From Pseudomonas gingeri (lineage in GTDB: Bacteria > Pseudomonadota > Gammaproteobacteria > Pseudomonadales > Pseudomonadaceae), in assembly GCF_013386115.1 (NCBI RefSeq), contig NZ_JACAOR010000014.1:124001-188000 (forward strand): a stretch of DNA of 64,000 nucleotides, read 5' to 3'. The first letter of the stretch is position 1. Each line of letters opens with the position of its first letter. Below are positions 8,811-17,297 of the stretch, one piece after another. Below the pieces are notes generated by a model that was not told the DNA's origin, did no database searches, and saw nothing but the letters and a program-made list of their open reading frames with translations. Position numbers and translations under genes: made by a program.

Positions 8811-10016
8811 TCAGGCTCCGCCGTTGGCCGAGTGCAGCTCCCGCACGGGCTCGTGGGGGCGGCTCAGGTCGGCCCGTTCGCTGCGAAAGTGCGGCAGGAT
8901 GTGCTCGCCCAGGCGATAGGCTTCTTCCAGGTGCGGGTAGCCGGCGAGGAAAAACAGGTCGATGCCGATGCTGTTGTACTCGCGAATCCGCGCCACCACG
9001 TTTTCGTAGCTGCCCACCAGCGCGCAGCCCGGCGGGATGCCGATATAGCCGAAACCGGTCCATACATTCGGGTGGATAAAGAAGTCGTCGAAGCCCTGGT
9101 CTTCGCTCTTCTGCGCAAACCCATGCTCGTAGCTCAGCTTGCGCGCGGTGCGCAGCCCGGCGTGGGCCGCCACGGCCTTGACCGCGCCACGGGCGATGCC
9201 TTCATCGAAGAAACGCTTGGCTTCGGTGCGCGCCAGCTCTTCGGTCTCGCGGGTGATCACGTCAATCGACAGGCCGAAGCGAATATCGGTACGCCCCCAT
9301 TTCAGCGCGCGTTGGCGCAGGTCGGCGATCAGCGCGGCGATCTCGTCGGGGTGTTCGGCACGCATCAGGTAGAAGTCGGCGTGCTTGGCGGCAAACTCCC
9401 GCGCGGCAATCGACGAACCCGCGGTGCAGATCAACGGCAACCGGGCCTTTTTCAATGGCCCGCGCAGGCCACCACCGTCGGCCTGGTAGAATTTTCCTTC
9501 GTAATGGAAGGTCTCGTTGTGCCAATAGCCCTTGACCACGTCCATGAATTCGGTGGCGCGCTCGTAGCGTTCATCGTGGTCGCTGTAGTCGCCGACCTGG
9601 CGTTGAATCGCATCCGAGCCGCCGTTGATGATGTTCCACACCAGGCGGTTGCCGGTGGCGCGCTGGTAGGTGGCCGCCTGCTGCACCGCCACCCAGGGGG
9701 TGTAGTGGTAGGGCTGGAACGCCGTGACGAACTGCAGGGTGCGGGTCTCGCGGGCCAGCAGCGAGCAGACGGTCCAGGGCTCTTCGCCGGTGGGCGCGTT
9801 GACCATCAGCGCGCCGCCGAAGTGGTTGATCTCGGCCGCCTTGGCGATCTGGCCCAAGTAGTCGATGTAGGTGAAGTGGTCGCCCACGCTGAACCCGGAA
9901 ACCGCGCCGGTGCTGTTGGCGCCGCCGCGATGCCAGTCGCCACGATTGCGGGGATCGCCCGGCAGGAACTGGGTTTCGCCATGCAATGGCAGACGGGTGA
10001 AGAATTCGATGCTCAT
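8811..10016 (-). CDS. LLM-class flavin-dependent monooxygenase (sulfonate/sulfone type)
   Basis: Second FMNH2-dependent LLM monooxygenase of the operon, 401 aa and clearly different from the one at 3538-4623. It belongs to the SsuD/SfnG-like group: MSIEFFTRLPLHG, VGDHFTYIDYLGQIAKAAE, FVTAFQPYHYTPWVAVQQAA, NRLVWNIINGGSD and CTAGSSIAAREFAAKHADFY are family-type segments. The ATG at 10016 is preceded by a perfect AGGAGG at good distance; upstream codons in the same frame lack conserved sequence. Expected role is oxidative removal of sulfur from a sulfonate or sulfone in the cytoplasm. Having two LLM enzymes suggests successive oxidation steps or two substrates. Confidence 0.9.
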   Translation of the reverse strand: MSIEFFTRLPLHGETQFLPGDPRNRGDWHRGGANSTGAVSGFSVGDHFTYIDYLGQIAKAAEINHFGGALMVNAPTGEEPWTVCSLLARETRTLQFVTAFQPYHYTPWVAVQQAATYQRATGNRLVWNIINGGSDAIQRQVGDYSDHDERYERATEFMDVVKGYWHNETFHYEGKFYQADGGGLRGPLKKARLPLICTAGSSIAAREFAAKHADFYLMRAEHPDEIAALIADLRQRALKWGRTDIRFGLSIDVITRETEELARTEAKRFFDEGIARGAVKAVAAHAGLRTARKLSYEHGFAQKSEDQGFDDFFIHPNVWTGFGYIGIPPGCALVGSYENVVARIREYNSIGIDLFFLAGYPHLEEAYRLGEHILPHFRSERADLSRPHEPVRELHSANGGA

Positions 10017-10029
10017 GCAAGCCTCCTGC

Positions 10030-11256
10030 TTATTGCGCGGTCGGGGCGCAGATCGGGGTGATCGGTTGGTCGTTGATGACCTTGTGGGCAAACGGGATCG
10101 AGTCCTTGAGCGAAGCGTTGACCGTGGCGCTGTGGCCAAGGCCTTTGTACAGGTGGCCTTCGACGATGGAACCGGCGTTGCAGGCGTCCTGCATCAGCTT
10201 GACCTGGGTCGCGGCGGCGGGGGTGGTGTCTTCGGCGCCGGTGCCGATGAAGATCGGCCTGGAGGTTTTCAAGGTCGGGTATGACACTTGCGCGAGCCAC
10301 GGCGCCAGTTGCTTGCCCTGGTAGTCTTTCTTGGTGTTGGCGATGCTCAGGCCGAGGCCTTCCACGTCGCCTTCCAGGGCGAACAGGCAACTGGTACGGG
10401 CCTGCTCGAATATCGGCAGGGCCTTGTCGGTGTAGAAGTCGGCGGGGTTGATGCTCGGATCATATTGCTGGGCGGCGAGCAGGGTGTAGAAACCGTAGGC
10501 CAGGGTCGGGTCGACTTTGTTGCGCACCTCCTCGCTGGGGTTCTTCGCGTAGTCGAGGGTGTAGATCACCCCGGTACCGATACTGCCCCTGACGCCCAGG
10601 TCGGGGGCGTAGGTCGCGGCATAGGCCGCGGCGGCAAAGGCGCCGGCTCCCCCCTGGGACTGGCCGACGATCAAGACCTTGTCGGCCAGTCCGGGTACCC
10701 CGGCGACCACCGCCCTGGCGGCGTCGAGAATGCCGTAGGCTGCCATGCGGCTGTTGAGCAAAGGGTGGCCACCGGGCACGCCCAACCCTTGATAGTCGGT
10801 GGCGACCACGGCAAAACCTTCCGCCAGCCAACGATTGAGGTAGGCCACGTCGCGGTACGAGCGACCTTGCCAGGACGGCGCGCACACGTCCGCCACGCCG
10901 ACGGTGCCGTGGCCCCAGCTCACTACGGGCCAGCCGCCGGCAGGTGGCGTGCCCCTGGGCAGGAACAGCGCACCGGACACCGCAATCGGCGTCTTGTCAT
11001 CGATGCCATCGGTGGAGGTGTAGAGAATCCGTTGGGCGCTGGCGGCGTTCGCCAGGCTCAGGGTCTTGTCCAGCGGCTCGCTGCGCAGCAGTTTGCCGGG
11101 GGCGGCCGGAATCGCTTTTTCCCAGGTGTAGAACGCCGAGACGCGGCCGTCGCCTTGCAGCGGATCGGGCTTGGGCGCGTAGGCGTCGGCGGCGAAGGCG
11201 CTCATGGACAGGGCCAGGACACTGAGGCCGAAGACGAAGGAGTGCGGCAGTTTCAT
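10030..11256 (-). CDS. Secreted lipase-family alpha/beta hydrolase
   Basis: Exported hydrolase of the secretory lipase (LIP) class, 408 aa. A signal peptide (MKLPHSFVFGLSVLALSMSA, cleaved near AFA-AD) is followed by an alpha/beta-hydrolase fold with nucleophile elbow GQSQG (Ser200). Likely acid and base are in GTGAEDTTP and GLGHSAT near the C-terminus. The ATG at 11256 is chosen because the signal peptide begins there; a TTG six codons upstream is possible. It sits inside the sulfur-type operon between the SsuA-like binding protein gene and a monooxygenase gene. It may release a sulfonated or sulfur-containing moiety from an ester in the periplasm, but this is inference and the substrate cannot be read. 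Confidence 0.85.
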   Translation of the reverse strand: MKLPHSFVFGLSVLALSMSAFAADAYAPKPDPLQGDGRVSAFYTWEKAIPAAPGKLLRSEPLDKTLSLANAASAQRILYTSTDGIDDKTPIAVSGALFLPRGTPPAGGWPVVSWGHGTVGVADVCAPSWQGRSYRDVAYLNRWLAEGFAVVATDYQGLGVPGGHPLLNSRMAAYGILDAARAVVAGVPGLADKVLIVGQSQGGAGAFAAAAYAATYAPDLGVRGSIGTGVIYTLDYAKNPSEEVRNKVDPTLAYGFYTLLAAQQYDPSINPADFYTDKALPIFEQARTSCLFALEGDVEGLGLSIANTKKDYQGKQLAPWLAQVSYPTLKTSRPIFIGTGAEDTTPAAATQVKLMQDACNAGSIVEGHLYKGLGHSATVNASLKDSIPFAHKVINDQPITPICAPTAQ

Positions 11257-11270
11257 TGGCAATTTCCCTA

Positions 11271-12347
11271 TCAAGGATTGGTGCTGACCTGGCCGCGCAG
11301 GGCCGGCCAGTAGTCGGTGAGTTTCAGGTCGATCAGGGCCTGGTTGGTAAAGCCGGTGGCCAGCGAGGGGCCGATGTCATAGGTGTCGCGAATCAGATGG
11401 TTGGCCAGGGCGTAGGCGGTGAGGGCCTGGTAGTGGGCCTTGAGTTGCGCATCGCTTTTGGGGGCCCAGCGGTCTTTCCAGGCCACCGGGTCGTTCTGGT
11501 CATCGCGGCGCAGCACGCTTTCGGCAGTGCCGGCGCGGGAGGAGAGCTGGTAGTAGGCGTCCTGGTTCTGCGGTTGCGAAATCCACCACGCGGCCTTGAC
11601 CCAGGCGGTGGCGAGCAACTGGGTGATGTCCGGGTGTTGCCGCACAAAGGCTTCGGTGCCCCACAGGTCGGACACCAGGCGCCAGTCGTTGCTGCCTTGC
11701 TTGGTGGACCAGATGATCTTGCCCACACCCTTGTCTTCCAGGGCATAGGCTTCGCTGAGCAGCACGGCCGCATCGACCTTGCCGGCCGACACGGCTGCCG
11801 CGCCGACCTGCGGGTTGAGGTTGGCGATCTTGAAGTCGTCGAGTTTCAGGCCCTTGCTCGCGAGAAAATTGCTGAACGCGAACTCCCATGGACGGCCCCG
11901 ATGCAGGGCCAGGCGCTTGCCCTTGAGGTCTTCGATGCGCGTGGCACCGGAACCTTCGGGCACCACCAGGTAGATGTTGTTGCCGCTGCCGCCGGGCACG
12001 ATCAGCTTGCCTGGTACGCCGCCGGCCCCGGCGATCACCGAAGGCAGATCGCCCCGTACGGCAAAGTCCAGGCTGTTGTTGCTGAACCCTTCGTTGATCT
12101 GCGGGCCGGCGCCGGCGTGAGGCAGGGCGATCCATTCCAGTTTGACCCCGCGCTCACGCAGTTGCGTTTCCAGCCAACCGTCTTCGATCACCCGTCCGGC
12201 AATGCCACCGAACACCGGTTTGCCGCCCTGGGTGTAGGCGACGATGGCGATCTTCACCGAGGCCGGGGCGGCCGGTTCGGCGAGTGCGGCGGTGCTGGCC
12301 AGGACGCCGAACAGGGCGGCAATGCTGTTGCGCCAGAAGTTTTTCAT
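11271..12347 (-). CDS. SsuA/TauA-type ABC transporter substrate-binding protein
   Basis: Periplasmic binding protein of the nitrate/sulfonate/taurine class, 358 aa, with a signal peptide ending near ALAEPA. Family-type segments are VKIAIVAYTQGGKP, LDFAVRGDLPSVIAG and RIEDLKGKRLALHRG. It is the first gene of the six-gene minus-strand operon; the next start lies 14 bases beyond its stop. No SsuB/SsuC-type ATPase or permease is encoded nearby, so it must share an importer encoded elsewhere or act with the SBP_5/Dpp-type system. A strong -24/-12 element lies about 40 bases upstream of the ATG, indicating sigma-54 control by the divergent activator. Confidence 0.88.
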   Translation of the reverse strand: MKNFWRNSIAALFGVLASTAALAEPAAPASVKIAIVAYTQGGKPVFGGIAGRVIEDGWLETQLRERGVKLEWIALPHAGAGPQINEGFSNNSLDFAVRGDLPSVIAGAGGVPGKLIVPGGSGNNIYLVVPEGSGATRIEDLKGKRLALHRGRPWEFAFSNFLASKGLKLDDFKIANLNPQVGAAAVSAGKVDAAVLLSEAYALEDKGVGKIIWSTKQGSNDWRLVSDLWGTEAFVRQHPDITQLLATAWVKAAWWISQPQNQDAYYQLSSRAGTAESVLRRDDQNDPVAWKDRWAPKSDAQLKAHYQALTAYALANHLIRDTYDIGPSLATGFTNQALIDLKLTDYWPALRGQVSTNP

Positions 12348-12387
12348 GGGAGGTTCCCTGCCTGTGGTGAGGTATGGGAAGGCAGAG

Positions 12388-12403
12388 AGCAGATTGCATG
12401 CCA
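12388..12403 (-). promoter_or_regulatory. Sigma-54 (-24/-12) promoter of the organosulfur operon
   Basis: The minus-strand sequence TGGCATGCAATCTGCT matches the sigma-54 consensus TGGCAC-N5-TTGCW at all but two positions, with exact spacing between the invariant GG and GC. The predicted transcript start is near 12377, leaving a leader of about 30 bases before the ATG at 12347. The 302-base gap 12348-12649 otherwise holds a short inverted GCTGCTG/CAGCAGC cluster around 12470-12535, possibly an activator site. It ends in an AT-rich tract at 12550-12590 before the activator gene. Confidence 0.72.
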
Positions 12404-12649
12404 GTAGCCGAGAAAACCGCTCTGGCCCTTGTATTTCCTGGGCTGTAGCAGATCGACCGGGGCTGTCTCGCGAGGTCTGCTGCTGATGTGCAGACACGCG
12501 AGTGCTGGCCGATTGCTGCTCCAGCAGCAGCGAGCACGGAGGGTGTTGGTATATTCTTTAGTGGAATATATAAATATTAATTAATAATTAAATGGTCTAG
12601 AAAACTTCATGCACTATTGAGCACGCGCTTTTACTGCCAGGAATGCATC

Positions 12650-13723
12650 ATGTCGCTGATCACCCATCCCAACGCCCGTGAATTGACCAAGTCGGTGCGT
12701 GCCACCGTGCTGGTCTTCAAGGACCCGCGCTCCCAGGAATTGCTCGCGCGTATCGAGCGTCTGGCCCCCAGTGAAGCCAACACCTTGATCATTGGCGAGA
12801 CGGGCACGGGCAAGGAATTGGTGGCGCGGCACATCCACCATCTGAGCCGTCGCGGTCGCGAGCCTTTCGTGGCGGTGAACTGCGGTGCGTTTGCCGAAAC
12901 CCTGGTGGAAAGCGAATTGTTCGGCCATGAAAAAGGTGCGTTCACCGGCGCCACCACGCACAAGGCCGGGTGGTTCGAGGCGGCTAACGGCGGCACGCTG
13001 TTCCTGGACGAAATCGGCGATCTGCCGCTGAACATGCAGGTGAAGTTGCTGCGGGTGCTGCAGGAGCGTGAAGTGGTGCGCCTGGGGTCGCGCACGCCGA
13101 TTCCGATCAATGTACGGCTGGTGGCGGCCACCAACGTCAACCTGGCCGACGCGGTGGTGGCCGGGCATTTCCGGGAGGACCTGTTCTACCGCCTGCACGT
13201 CGCGACCATCCGCCTGCCGCCACTGCGCGAACGTCCGGGCGATATCCTGCCGCTGGCCGAATTCTTCCTGGAAGAACACTGCCAGCGCCTGGGCTACAAC
13301 CGCGCCAGCCTGAGTATCGAAGCCGAGCGCAAAATGCTCGAGCACAGCTGGCCGGGGAATATCCGCGAGCTGGAAAACGCCATTCACCACGCCTTGCTGG
13401 TATGCCGCAATCAGCTGGTGCAACCGGCGGACCTGCACCTGGTGGACATGCGCTCCTCGGGTATTCGCCAGGATGAAGCCCATCAGGCGCCACCCGCCCT
13501 CAGCGGCCCGGTGGACCTGGAAAGCGCGCTGAATGCATTGTTCGAACAGAACATTCCCGACTTGTATGAGCACATCGAAGAAACCATCTTCCGGGCGGCC
13601 TATCGCTACTGCCACGGCAACCAGCTACAGACCGGGCGGCTGCTCAATATCAGCCGTAATATCGTGCGTGCCCGGCTGGAAAAGATCGGTGAGCTCAACA
13701 AGTCCTTGCTGGTGCCGGATTGA
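12650..13723 (+). CDS. sfnR: Sigma-54-dependent activator, SfnR type (no receiver domain)
   Basis: Enhancer-binding protein, 357 aa, with almost no N-terminal sensory domain: the AAA+ domain begins near residue 25. Visible are Walker A GETGTGKE (49-56), the sigma-54 contact loop GAFTGA (96-101), Walker B GGTLFLDEIG (114-123) and a Fis-type helix-turn-helix near the C-terminus (about 315-345). This one-domain layout is that of SfnR, which activates dimethyl-sulfone and sulfonate genes in Pseudomonas under sulfur limitation; SfnR activity is set by its expression level. The ATG at 12650 follows AGGAA; an open frame 11 codons longer lacks a ribosome site. It is divergent from the operon that has the -24/-12 promoter, its likely target. 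The symbol denotes the family, and paralogues are common. Confidence 0.9.
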   Translation: MSLITHPNARELTKSVRATVLVFKDPRSQELLARIERLAPSEANTLIIGETGTGKELVARHIHHLSRRGREPFVAVNCGAFAETLVESELFGHEKGAFTGATTHKAGWFEAANGGTLFLDEIGDLPLNMQVKLLRVLQEREVVRLGSRTPIPINVRLVAATNVNLADAVVAGHFREDLFYRLHVATIRLPPLRERPGDILPLAEFFLEEHCQRLGYNRASLSIEAERKMLEHSWPGNIRELENAIHHALLVCRNQLVQPADLHLVDMRSSGIRQDEAHQAPPALSGPVDLESALNALFEQNIPDLYEHIEETIFRAAYRYCHGNQLQTGRLLNISRNIVRARLEKIGELNKSLLVPD

Positions 13724-13800
13724 AAGATCCGGGATACCAGAAAGTCCGAAGGGCAGTGGCCAGAACAGAAGCTGTTCGATCAGCCGGGGCTCTGTCCTGA

Positions 13801-13830
13801 TTGAAAAGGCCGCCAGTCGTGCTGGCGGCC
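13801..13830 (-). terminator. Rho-independent terminator after the DUF1329 gene
   Basis: The hairpin GGCCGCCAG-TCGTG-CTGGCGGCC (arms 13808-13816 and 13822-13830, perfect 9-bp stem) is followed on the minus strand by a TTTTCAA tail. It therefore ends minus-strand transcription from the DUF1302/DUF1329 operon. It lies about 40 bases past the DUF1329 stop and 84 bases past the convergent activator stop. Confidence 0.85.
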
Positions 13831-13867
13831 GAGGCTCGGATTCAATCTCGAATGCAGCGACGCCGCC

Positions 13868-15229
13868 TCAGCGAATACCGTCGTTGCGCAAGGCTATCGG
13901 CGTGTATTCGGCCGCTACGCTCTTGAAGCCGATCTCCATGCCGTCCTTCTCTTCGTTACGCATCCCGGAGACCAGGTAGCGGCCGTTGATCAGGTCATAC
14001 AAGGCCTCGACGCCCATCCACGGAATCTTCTTGTCGTACAGCGGGGTCATGAAGCCTTCCGCCGTGCGCCACAAGGTGTTGCGGGCATCGTAGTGATCGG
14101 CCAGGGCGATCTGCCAGGTATCCTCGTCGACGTACAGCACGCGCTTGGCGTAGATATGCCGCTGGTCAGGCTTGAGGCTGGCTTCCACCACCCACACCCG
14201 GTGCAGTTCATAGCGGGTAATATCGGAGTTGATGTGGCCCGGCTTGATCACGTCGGTGTATTTCAGTGCGGGTGATTCCAGCTGGAAGCTGTTGTAGGGG
14301 ATGTAGATTTCCTTTTTGCCGAGCAGCTTCCAGTCATAGCGATCCGGCGCGCCGTTGAACATGTCCAGGTTGTCTGCCACCCGTTGTCCGTCCGAAGCAG
14401 GGTACGGGCCATCGTAGGCAATCTGTGGTGCCCGGCGCACGCGGCGCTGGCCTGCACTGTAGATCCAGGCCATGCGGGGTTCCTTGACCTGGTCGAGGGT
14501 TTCGTGGACCAGCACCACGTCTCCGGCCAGGCGGGCGGGGGCCGTCACCAATTGCTTGTAGTAGAACAGCACATTGCCCGGATTCTGCGGATCGAAGTCT
14601 TTCAACTGGTCGCGATAGGTGAATTGCTGCTTGAAATACACCGGGTTGAAGGTGCCGTCGGCCAGCGGCGTTGCCTGGACGTGGGTACGCCGGACACTGC
14701 CGCCGCGGTAGCGGGTGATGTGGTTCCAGATCACCTCGAGCCCGTTCTGGGGAATGGGAAAGGGCGTGGCGATTTCAAAGTCCGACAGGCCGTTGCCACC
14801 GGAGACCAGCATCGATTTCAGTGCGTTCCTGGCGATGGCCTGGTTCACGCTATCGGGCAGGGCGGCGCTGCGATGGCTGGGGAAAACCCGCATATGGAAG
14901 CTGTCCGGGTAGCGCTTGAACAAGGCCTGTTGGCCCGGCGTCAGCTTGTCCTGGTACTGGGCGACATTCTGCGGGGTGATGGTGAACAGCGGTTTCTCGC
15001 CAGCGAATGGGTCGCTGAGGTTGCCTGTGGGGCTCGCACTGCCGGCATTCTCGGGCAGGCCGCCGGTCCAGGGCGGAATGCTGCCATCGGCGTTGCCGGC
15101 TTTTTCCGCGCCGACCGGTGTCAGGCTGTTGCCCAGCTTCGCCGCCTCACTCGCCGGCACTGCCGCCTGGGTCAGGGTAGTGGCTGCCAGCAGGGTGCAG
15201 GTGGTGGCAAACAGGATCAGGTTTTTCAT
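13868..15229 (-). CDS. DUF1329 family exported protein
   Basis: Secreted protein of the DUF1329 family, 453 aa, with a signal peptide (MKNLILFATTCTLL, cleaved near TQA-AVP). Family marks are SEAAKLGNSLTPVGAEKAGN, SIPPWTGGLP, the YPDSFHMRVFPSHRSAALPD region and the C-terminal LADHYDARNTLWR. DUF1329 proteins occur in Pseudomonas and relatives next to a DUF1302 partner, as here (15 bases apart), and resemble outer-membrane lipid/LolB-like folds. The biochemical role is unknown, and association with uptake or handling of hydrophobic substrates is inference. The ATG at 15229 starts the signal peptide; a GTG five codons upstream is possible. This is the last gene of the operon. Confidence 0.9.
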   Translation of the reverse strand: MKNLILFATTCTLLAATTLTQAAVPASEAAKLGNSLTPVGAEKAGNADGSIPPWTGGLPENAGSASPTGNLSDPFAGEKPLFTITPQNVAQYQDKLTPGQQALFKRYPDSFHMRVFPSHRSAALPDSVNQAIARNALKSMLVSGGNGLSDFEIATPFPIPQNGLEVIWNHITRYRGGSVRRTHVQATPLADGTFNPVYFKQQFTYRDQLKDFDPQNPGNVLFYYKQLVTAPARLAGDVVLVHETLDQVKEPRMAWIYSAGQRRVRRAPQIAYDGPYPASDGQRVADNLDMFNGAPDRYDWKLLGKKEIYIPYNSFQLESPALKYTDVIKPGHINSDITRYELHRVWVVEASLKPDQRHIYAKRVLYVDEDTWQIALADHYDARNTLWRTAEGFMTPLYDKKIPWMGVEALYDLINGRYLVSGMRNEEKDGMEIGFKSVAAEYTPIALRNDGIR

Positions 15230-15244
15230 GGTTTTTGCTTCCAC

Positions 15245-17107
15245 TTAGAAGGACATGCCGAAGCTCAGGGCAACGAAGTCACGGTCAATATTCACGTTGT
15301 AGGCGCCGCCGAAAAAATCGGTGTAGGAGAGGCTGGCGGTGTAGGTATTGAGGTAGTTGGCGTCGAGCCCCAGGCTCAGGGACTTGGAGCCTTCATTGAA
15401 GCCGGGCTCGGGGCCGTAGCCCTTGACGTCGTGAGACCAGGCAACGTTGGGGTGCAGTTCCACGCCGGGAATCACCCCGTTGTAGTCCCAGATGGCGCGC
15501 ACGCGGTAGCCCCAGGAAGTGCTGGTGGCGAAGCCGTCGTTGTTGCAGTTGGAGGGCGTCTGCACGTTGGTGGTGTGGGTACAGAGACTGTTGTCCGGGT
15601 ACAGCTGGCCTTGTCCGTAGGCGGTGCTGCGGCCATAGCGCAATCCGCCTTTGCCTTCCAGGCCGCCGATATGGGTGAGCCCCACTTCACCGATCAGGGT
15701 CAGGCGCTCGGCATTCATGACCTGGTCGAAGAAATGCGTGGCGGTGATCTGGGCCTGGGTGACTTCCTTGCGTCGATAGCCGGAGACATCCTGGCCATTG
15801 CCCAATGAAGCCGCACCGGACGACAGTACCGGCGTCAGCGCTGGTACACCGATGCCGGCGCTGATCAGGTCCACCGGGCTGATCTGCAGCGGCATGTTGG
15901 GCCGGTAGCTGATCTCGCCGGCCAGAGTCGTGCCGCTGGGCAGGCTGGTACTGAAACTCAGGCCGTAGAGGCGGATGTCTTCCGGGTAGTCGATGTAGTA
16001 CTGCGAGGTGCCGAGTCGGTAGGCCTGCGCCAGGCTCTGGCCGGTGGGGCTGGCGAGAAAGCCGCCGCAGGCGCCGGCCGGCACGCCAAGGTTGCCACAC
16101 AGTTGCGGGGCAAACCCCAGGTCGGCGGCATGGGCGCTGCTGATGGCGCTGACGTAGGGTTGGCGGCTGTGGTAGTTGATGAAGTAGCCGGCAAACTCGC
16201 TGTTCAGCTCTGGCGCGAACCAGCGCAACGCCGCGCCCCACTGACCGCCGTCACGGGCATCGCGGTCGCGGGCACGGGGAATCACGACGCCTTCGTTGGA
16301 CAGTTGCACGCCAAAGGGCGAAAGCCCCGCCCGCGCGGCCGCATTCTGGTCGAGTATCGGTCCCACCGGCAGGCCGTTGCAGCCGTCTGCGATCACGTCC
16401 GTCTGGGAGAAGAAAGTGCCGCAGTTGTCGATCGCGGTTTTCTGCCATTGCAGTTGGTAGAAACCTTCCGCCGAGAGGTTGTCGGTGAGGTTCTGCGACA
16501 GGTAGAACATGTTGACCGGAATCAGGCCTTCCTTGATCTCCGAACCGGGACGGCGAAAGGCCGTCACGTCTACCGGGTTGATGCTGTTGATGCCGCCCTG
16601 GATAAAGGTGCTTTCGCCCCAGCTCACCACTTGCTTGCCCAGGCGGACGGTGCCGGGCAGGTCGCCGATCAGGTAGTTGTGGTAGATGAAGGCATCGAGA
16701 AACTCGGCGCCGGAGGCCTTCGCACCTTCCTCGCGACCGTGGTCGTCGATGTCCTTGAACCGCTGGTGCTCGTCCTTGAGGGCGAAGTCATACCAGTACT
16801 TGCCGCGCACGAACACGCCGCTGTCGCCGTATTTGAGTTCAAGGTCGTGCACACCCTTGAACACCCGGCTGAAGGCGTCGCCCTTCTTGAAGTTGAGCCG
16901 GCCGTCGTCGGCGCTGTGGCTGCTGAGCAGTTCCTTTTCCCGGTTGTTCAAGGACCAGCTGGAGCCCACCGAGAGGCTGGAGTCGAATTGTCCGTGAAGC
17001 TCGCCGATGTCGAAATCGATCGCCGAGGCCGGTGTGCTGGCCAACGCTGCCAGACCCAGCGCGAGGGGAAGGCGAGCCTGTTGCCATGGGGGTTGTTTAC
17101 GAGTCAT
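15245..17107 (-). CDS. DUF1302 family outer-membrane protein
   Basis: Exported protein of 620 aa with a signal peptide cleaved near STPASA-IDF and the DUF1302 opening FDIGELHGQFDSSLSVGSSW. The remainder is rich in alternating aromatic and polar strands and ends FVALSFGMSF, with a terminal phenylalanine typical of outer-membrane barrels. Family segments include RLGKQVVSWGESTFIQGGIN and NPVDVTAFRRPGSEIKEGL. The start at 17107 is preceded by AGAGGTAG; 28 further in-frame codons upstream look non-coding. It pairs with the DUF1329 gene 15 bases downstream and follows the acyl-CoA synthetase gene after a 190-base gap. An independent promoter may lie in that gap, although I see no clear element. A porin for a hydrophobic or aromatic substrate is a plausible but unproven role. 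Confidence 0.9.
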   Translation of the reverse strand: MTRKQPPWQQARLPLALGLAALASTPASAIDFDIGELHGQFDSSLSVGSSWSLNNREKELLSSHSADDGRLNFKKGDAFSRVFKGVHDLELKYGDSGVFVRGKYWYDFALKDEHQRFKDIDDHGREEGAKASGAEFLDAFIYHNYLIGDLPGTVRLGKQVVSWGESTFIQGGINSINPVDVTAFRRPGSEIKEGLIPVNMFYLSQNLTDNLSAEGFYQLQWQKTAIDNCGTFFSQTDVIADGCNGLPVGPILDQNAAARAGLSPFGVQLSNEGVVIPRARDRDARDGGQWGAALRWFAPELNSEFAGYFINYHSRQPYVSAISSAHAADLGFAPQLCGNLGVPAGACGGFLASPTGQSLAQAYRLGTSQYYIDYPEDIRLYGLSFSTSLPSGTTLAGEISYRPNMPLQISPVDLISAGIGVPALTPVLSSGAASLGNGQDVSGYRRKEVTQAQITATHFFDQVMNAERLTLIGEVGLTHIGGLEGKGGLRYGRSTAYGQGQLYPDNSLCTHTTNVQTPSNCNNDGFATSTSWGYRVRAIWDYNGVIPGVELHPNVAWSHDVKGYGPEPGFNEGSKSLSLGLDANYLNTYTASLSYTDFFGGAYNVNIDRDFVALSFGMSF

Positions 17108-17297
17108 TGCGTTCACTACCTCTTGTTGTTTTTGTGGTGCGTTACGCGTCCCTGTACGGTTTTCAAGGCGCAGCAGGTCTCCGCAGGCCATGGCAGGGAC
17201 ATGGCCGGTTCTCGGTGCTCAGTGGGTGGTGCTCAAAGGTCAGGTTGCGGGTGGCAGTAATCGCCTCTTCGAGTCGGCGGGCAGCGGTGGGCCCGGC

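Noticed and set aside
12502..12516. Second sigma-54-like motif TGGCCGATTGCT on the plus strand before the activator gene.
   Set aside because: The GG to GC distance is 8 bases instead of 12, which sigma-54 does not accept.
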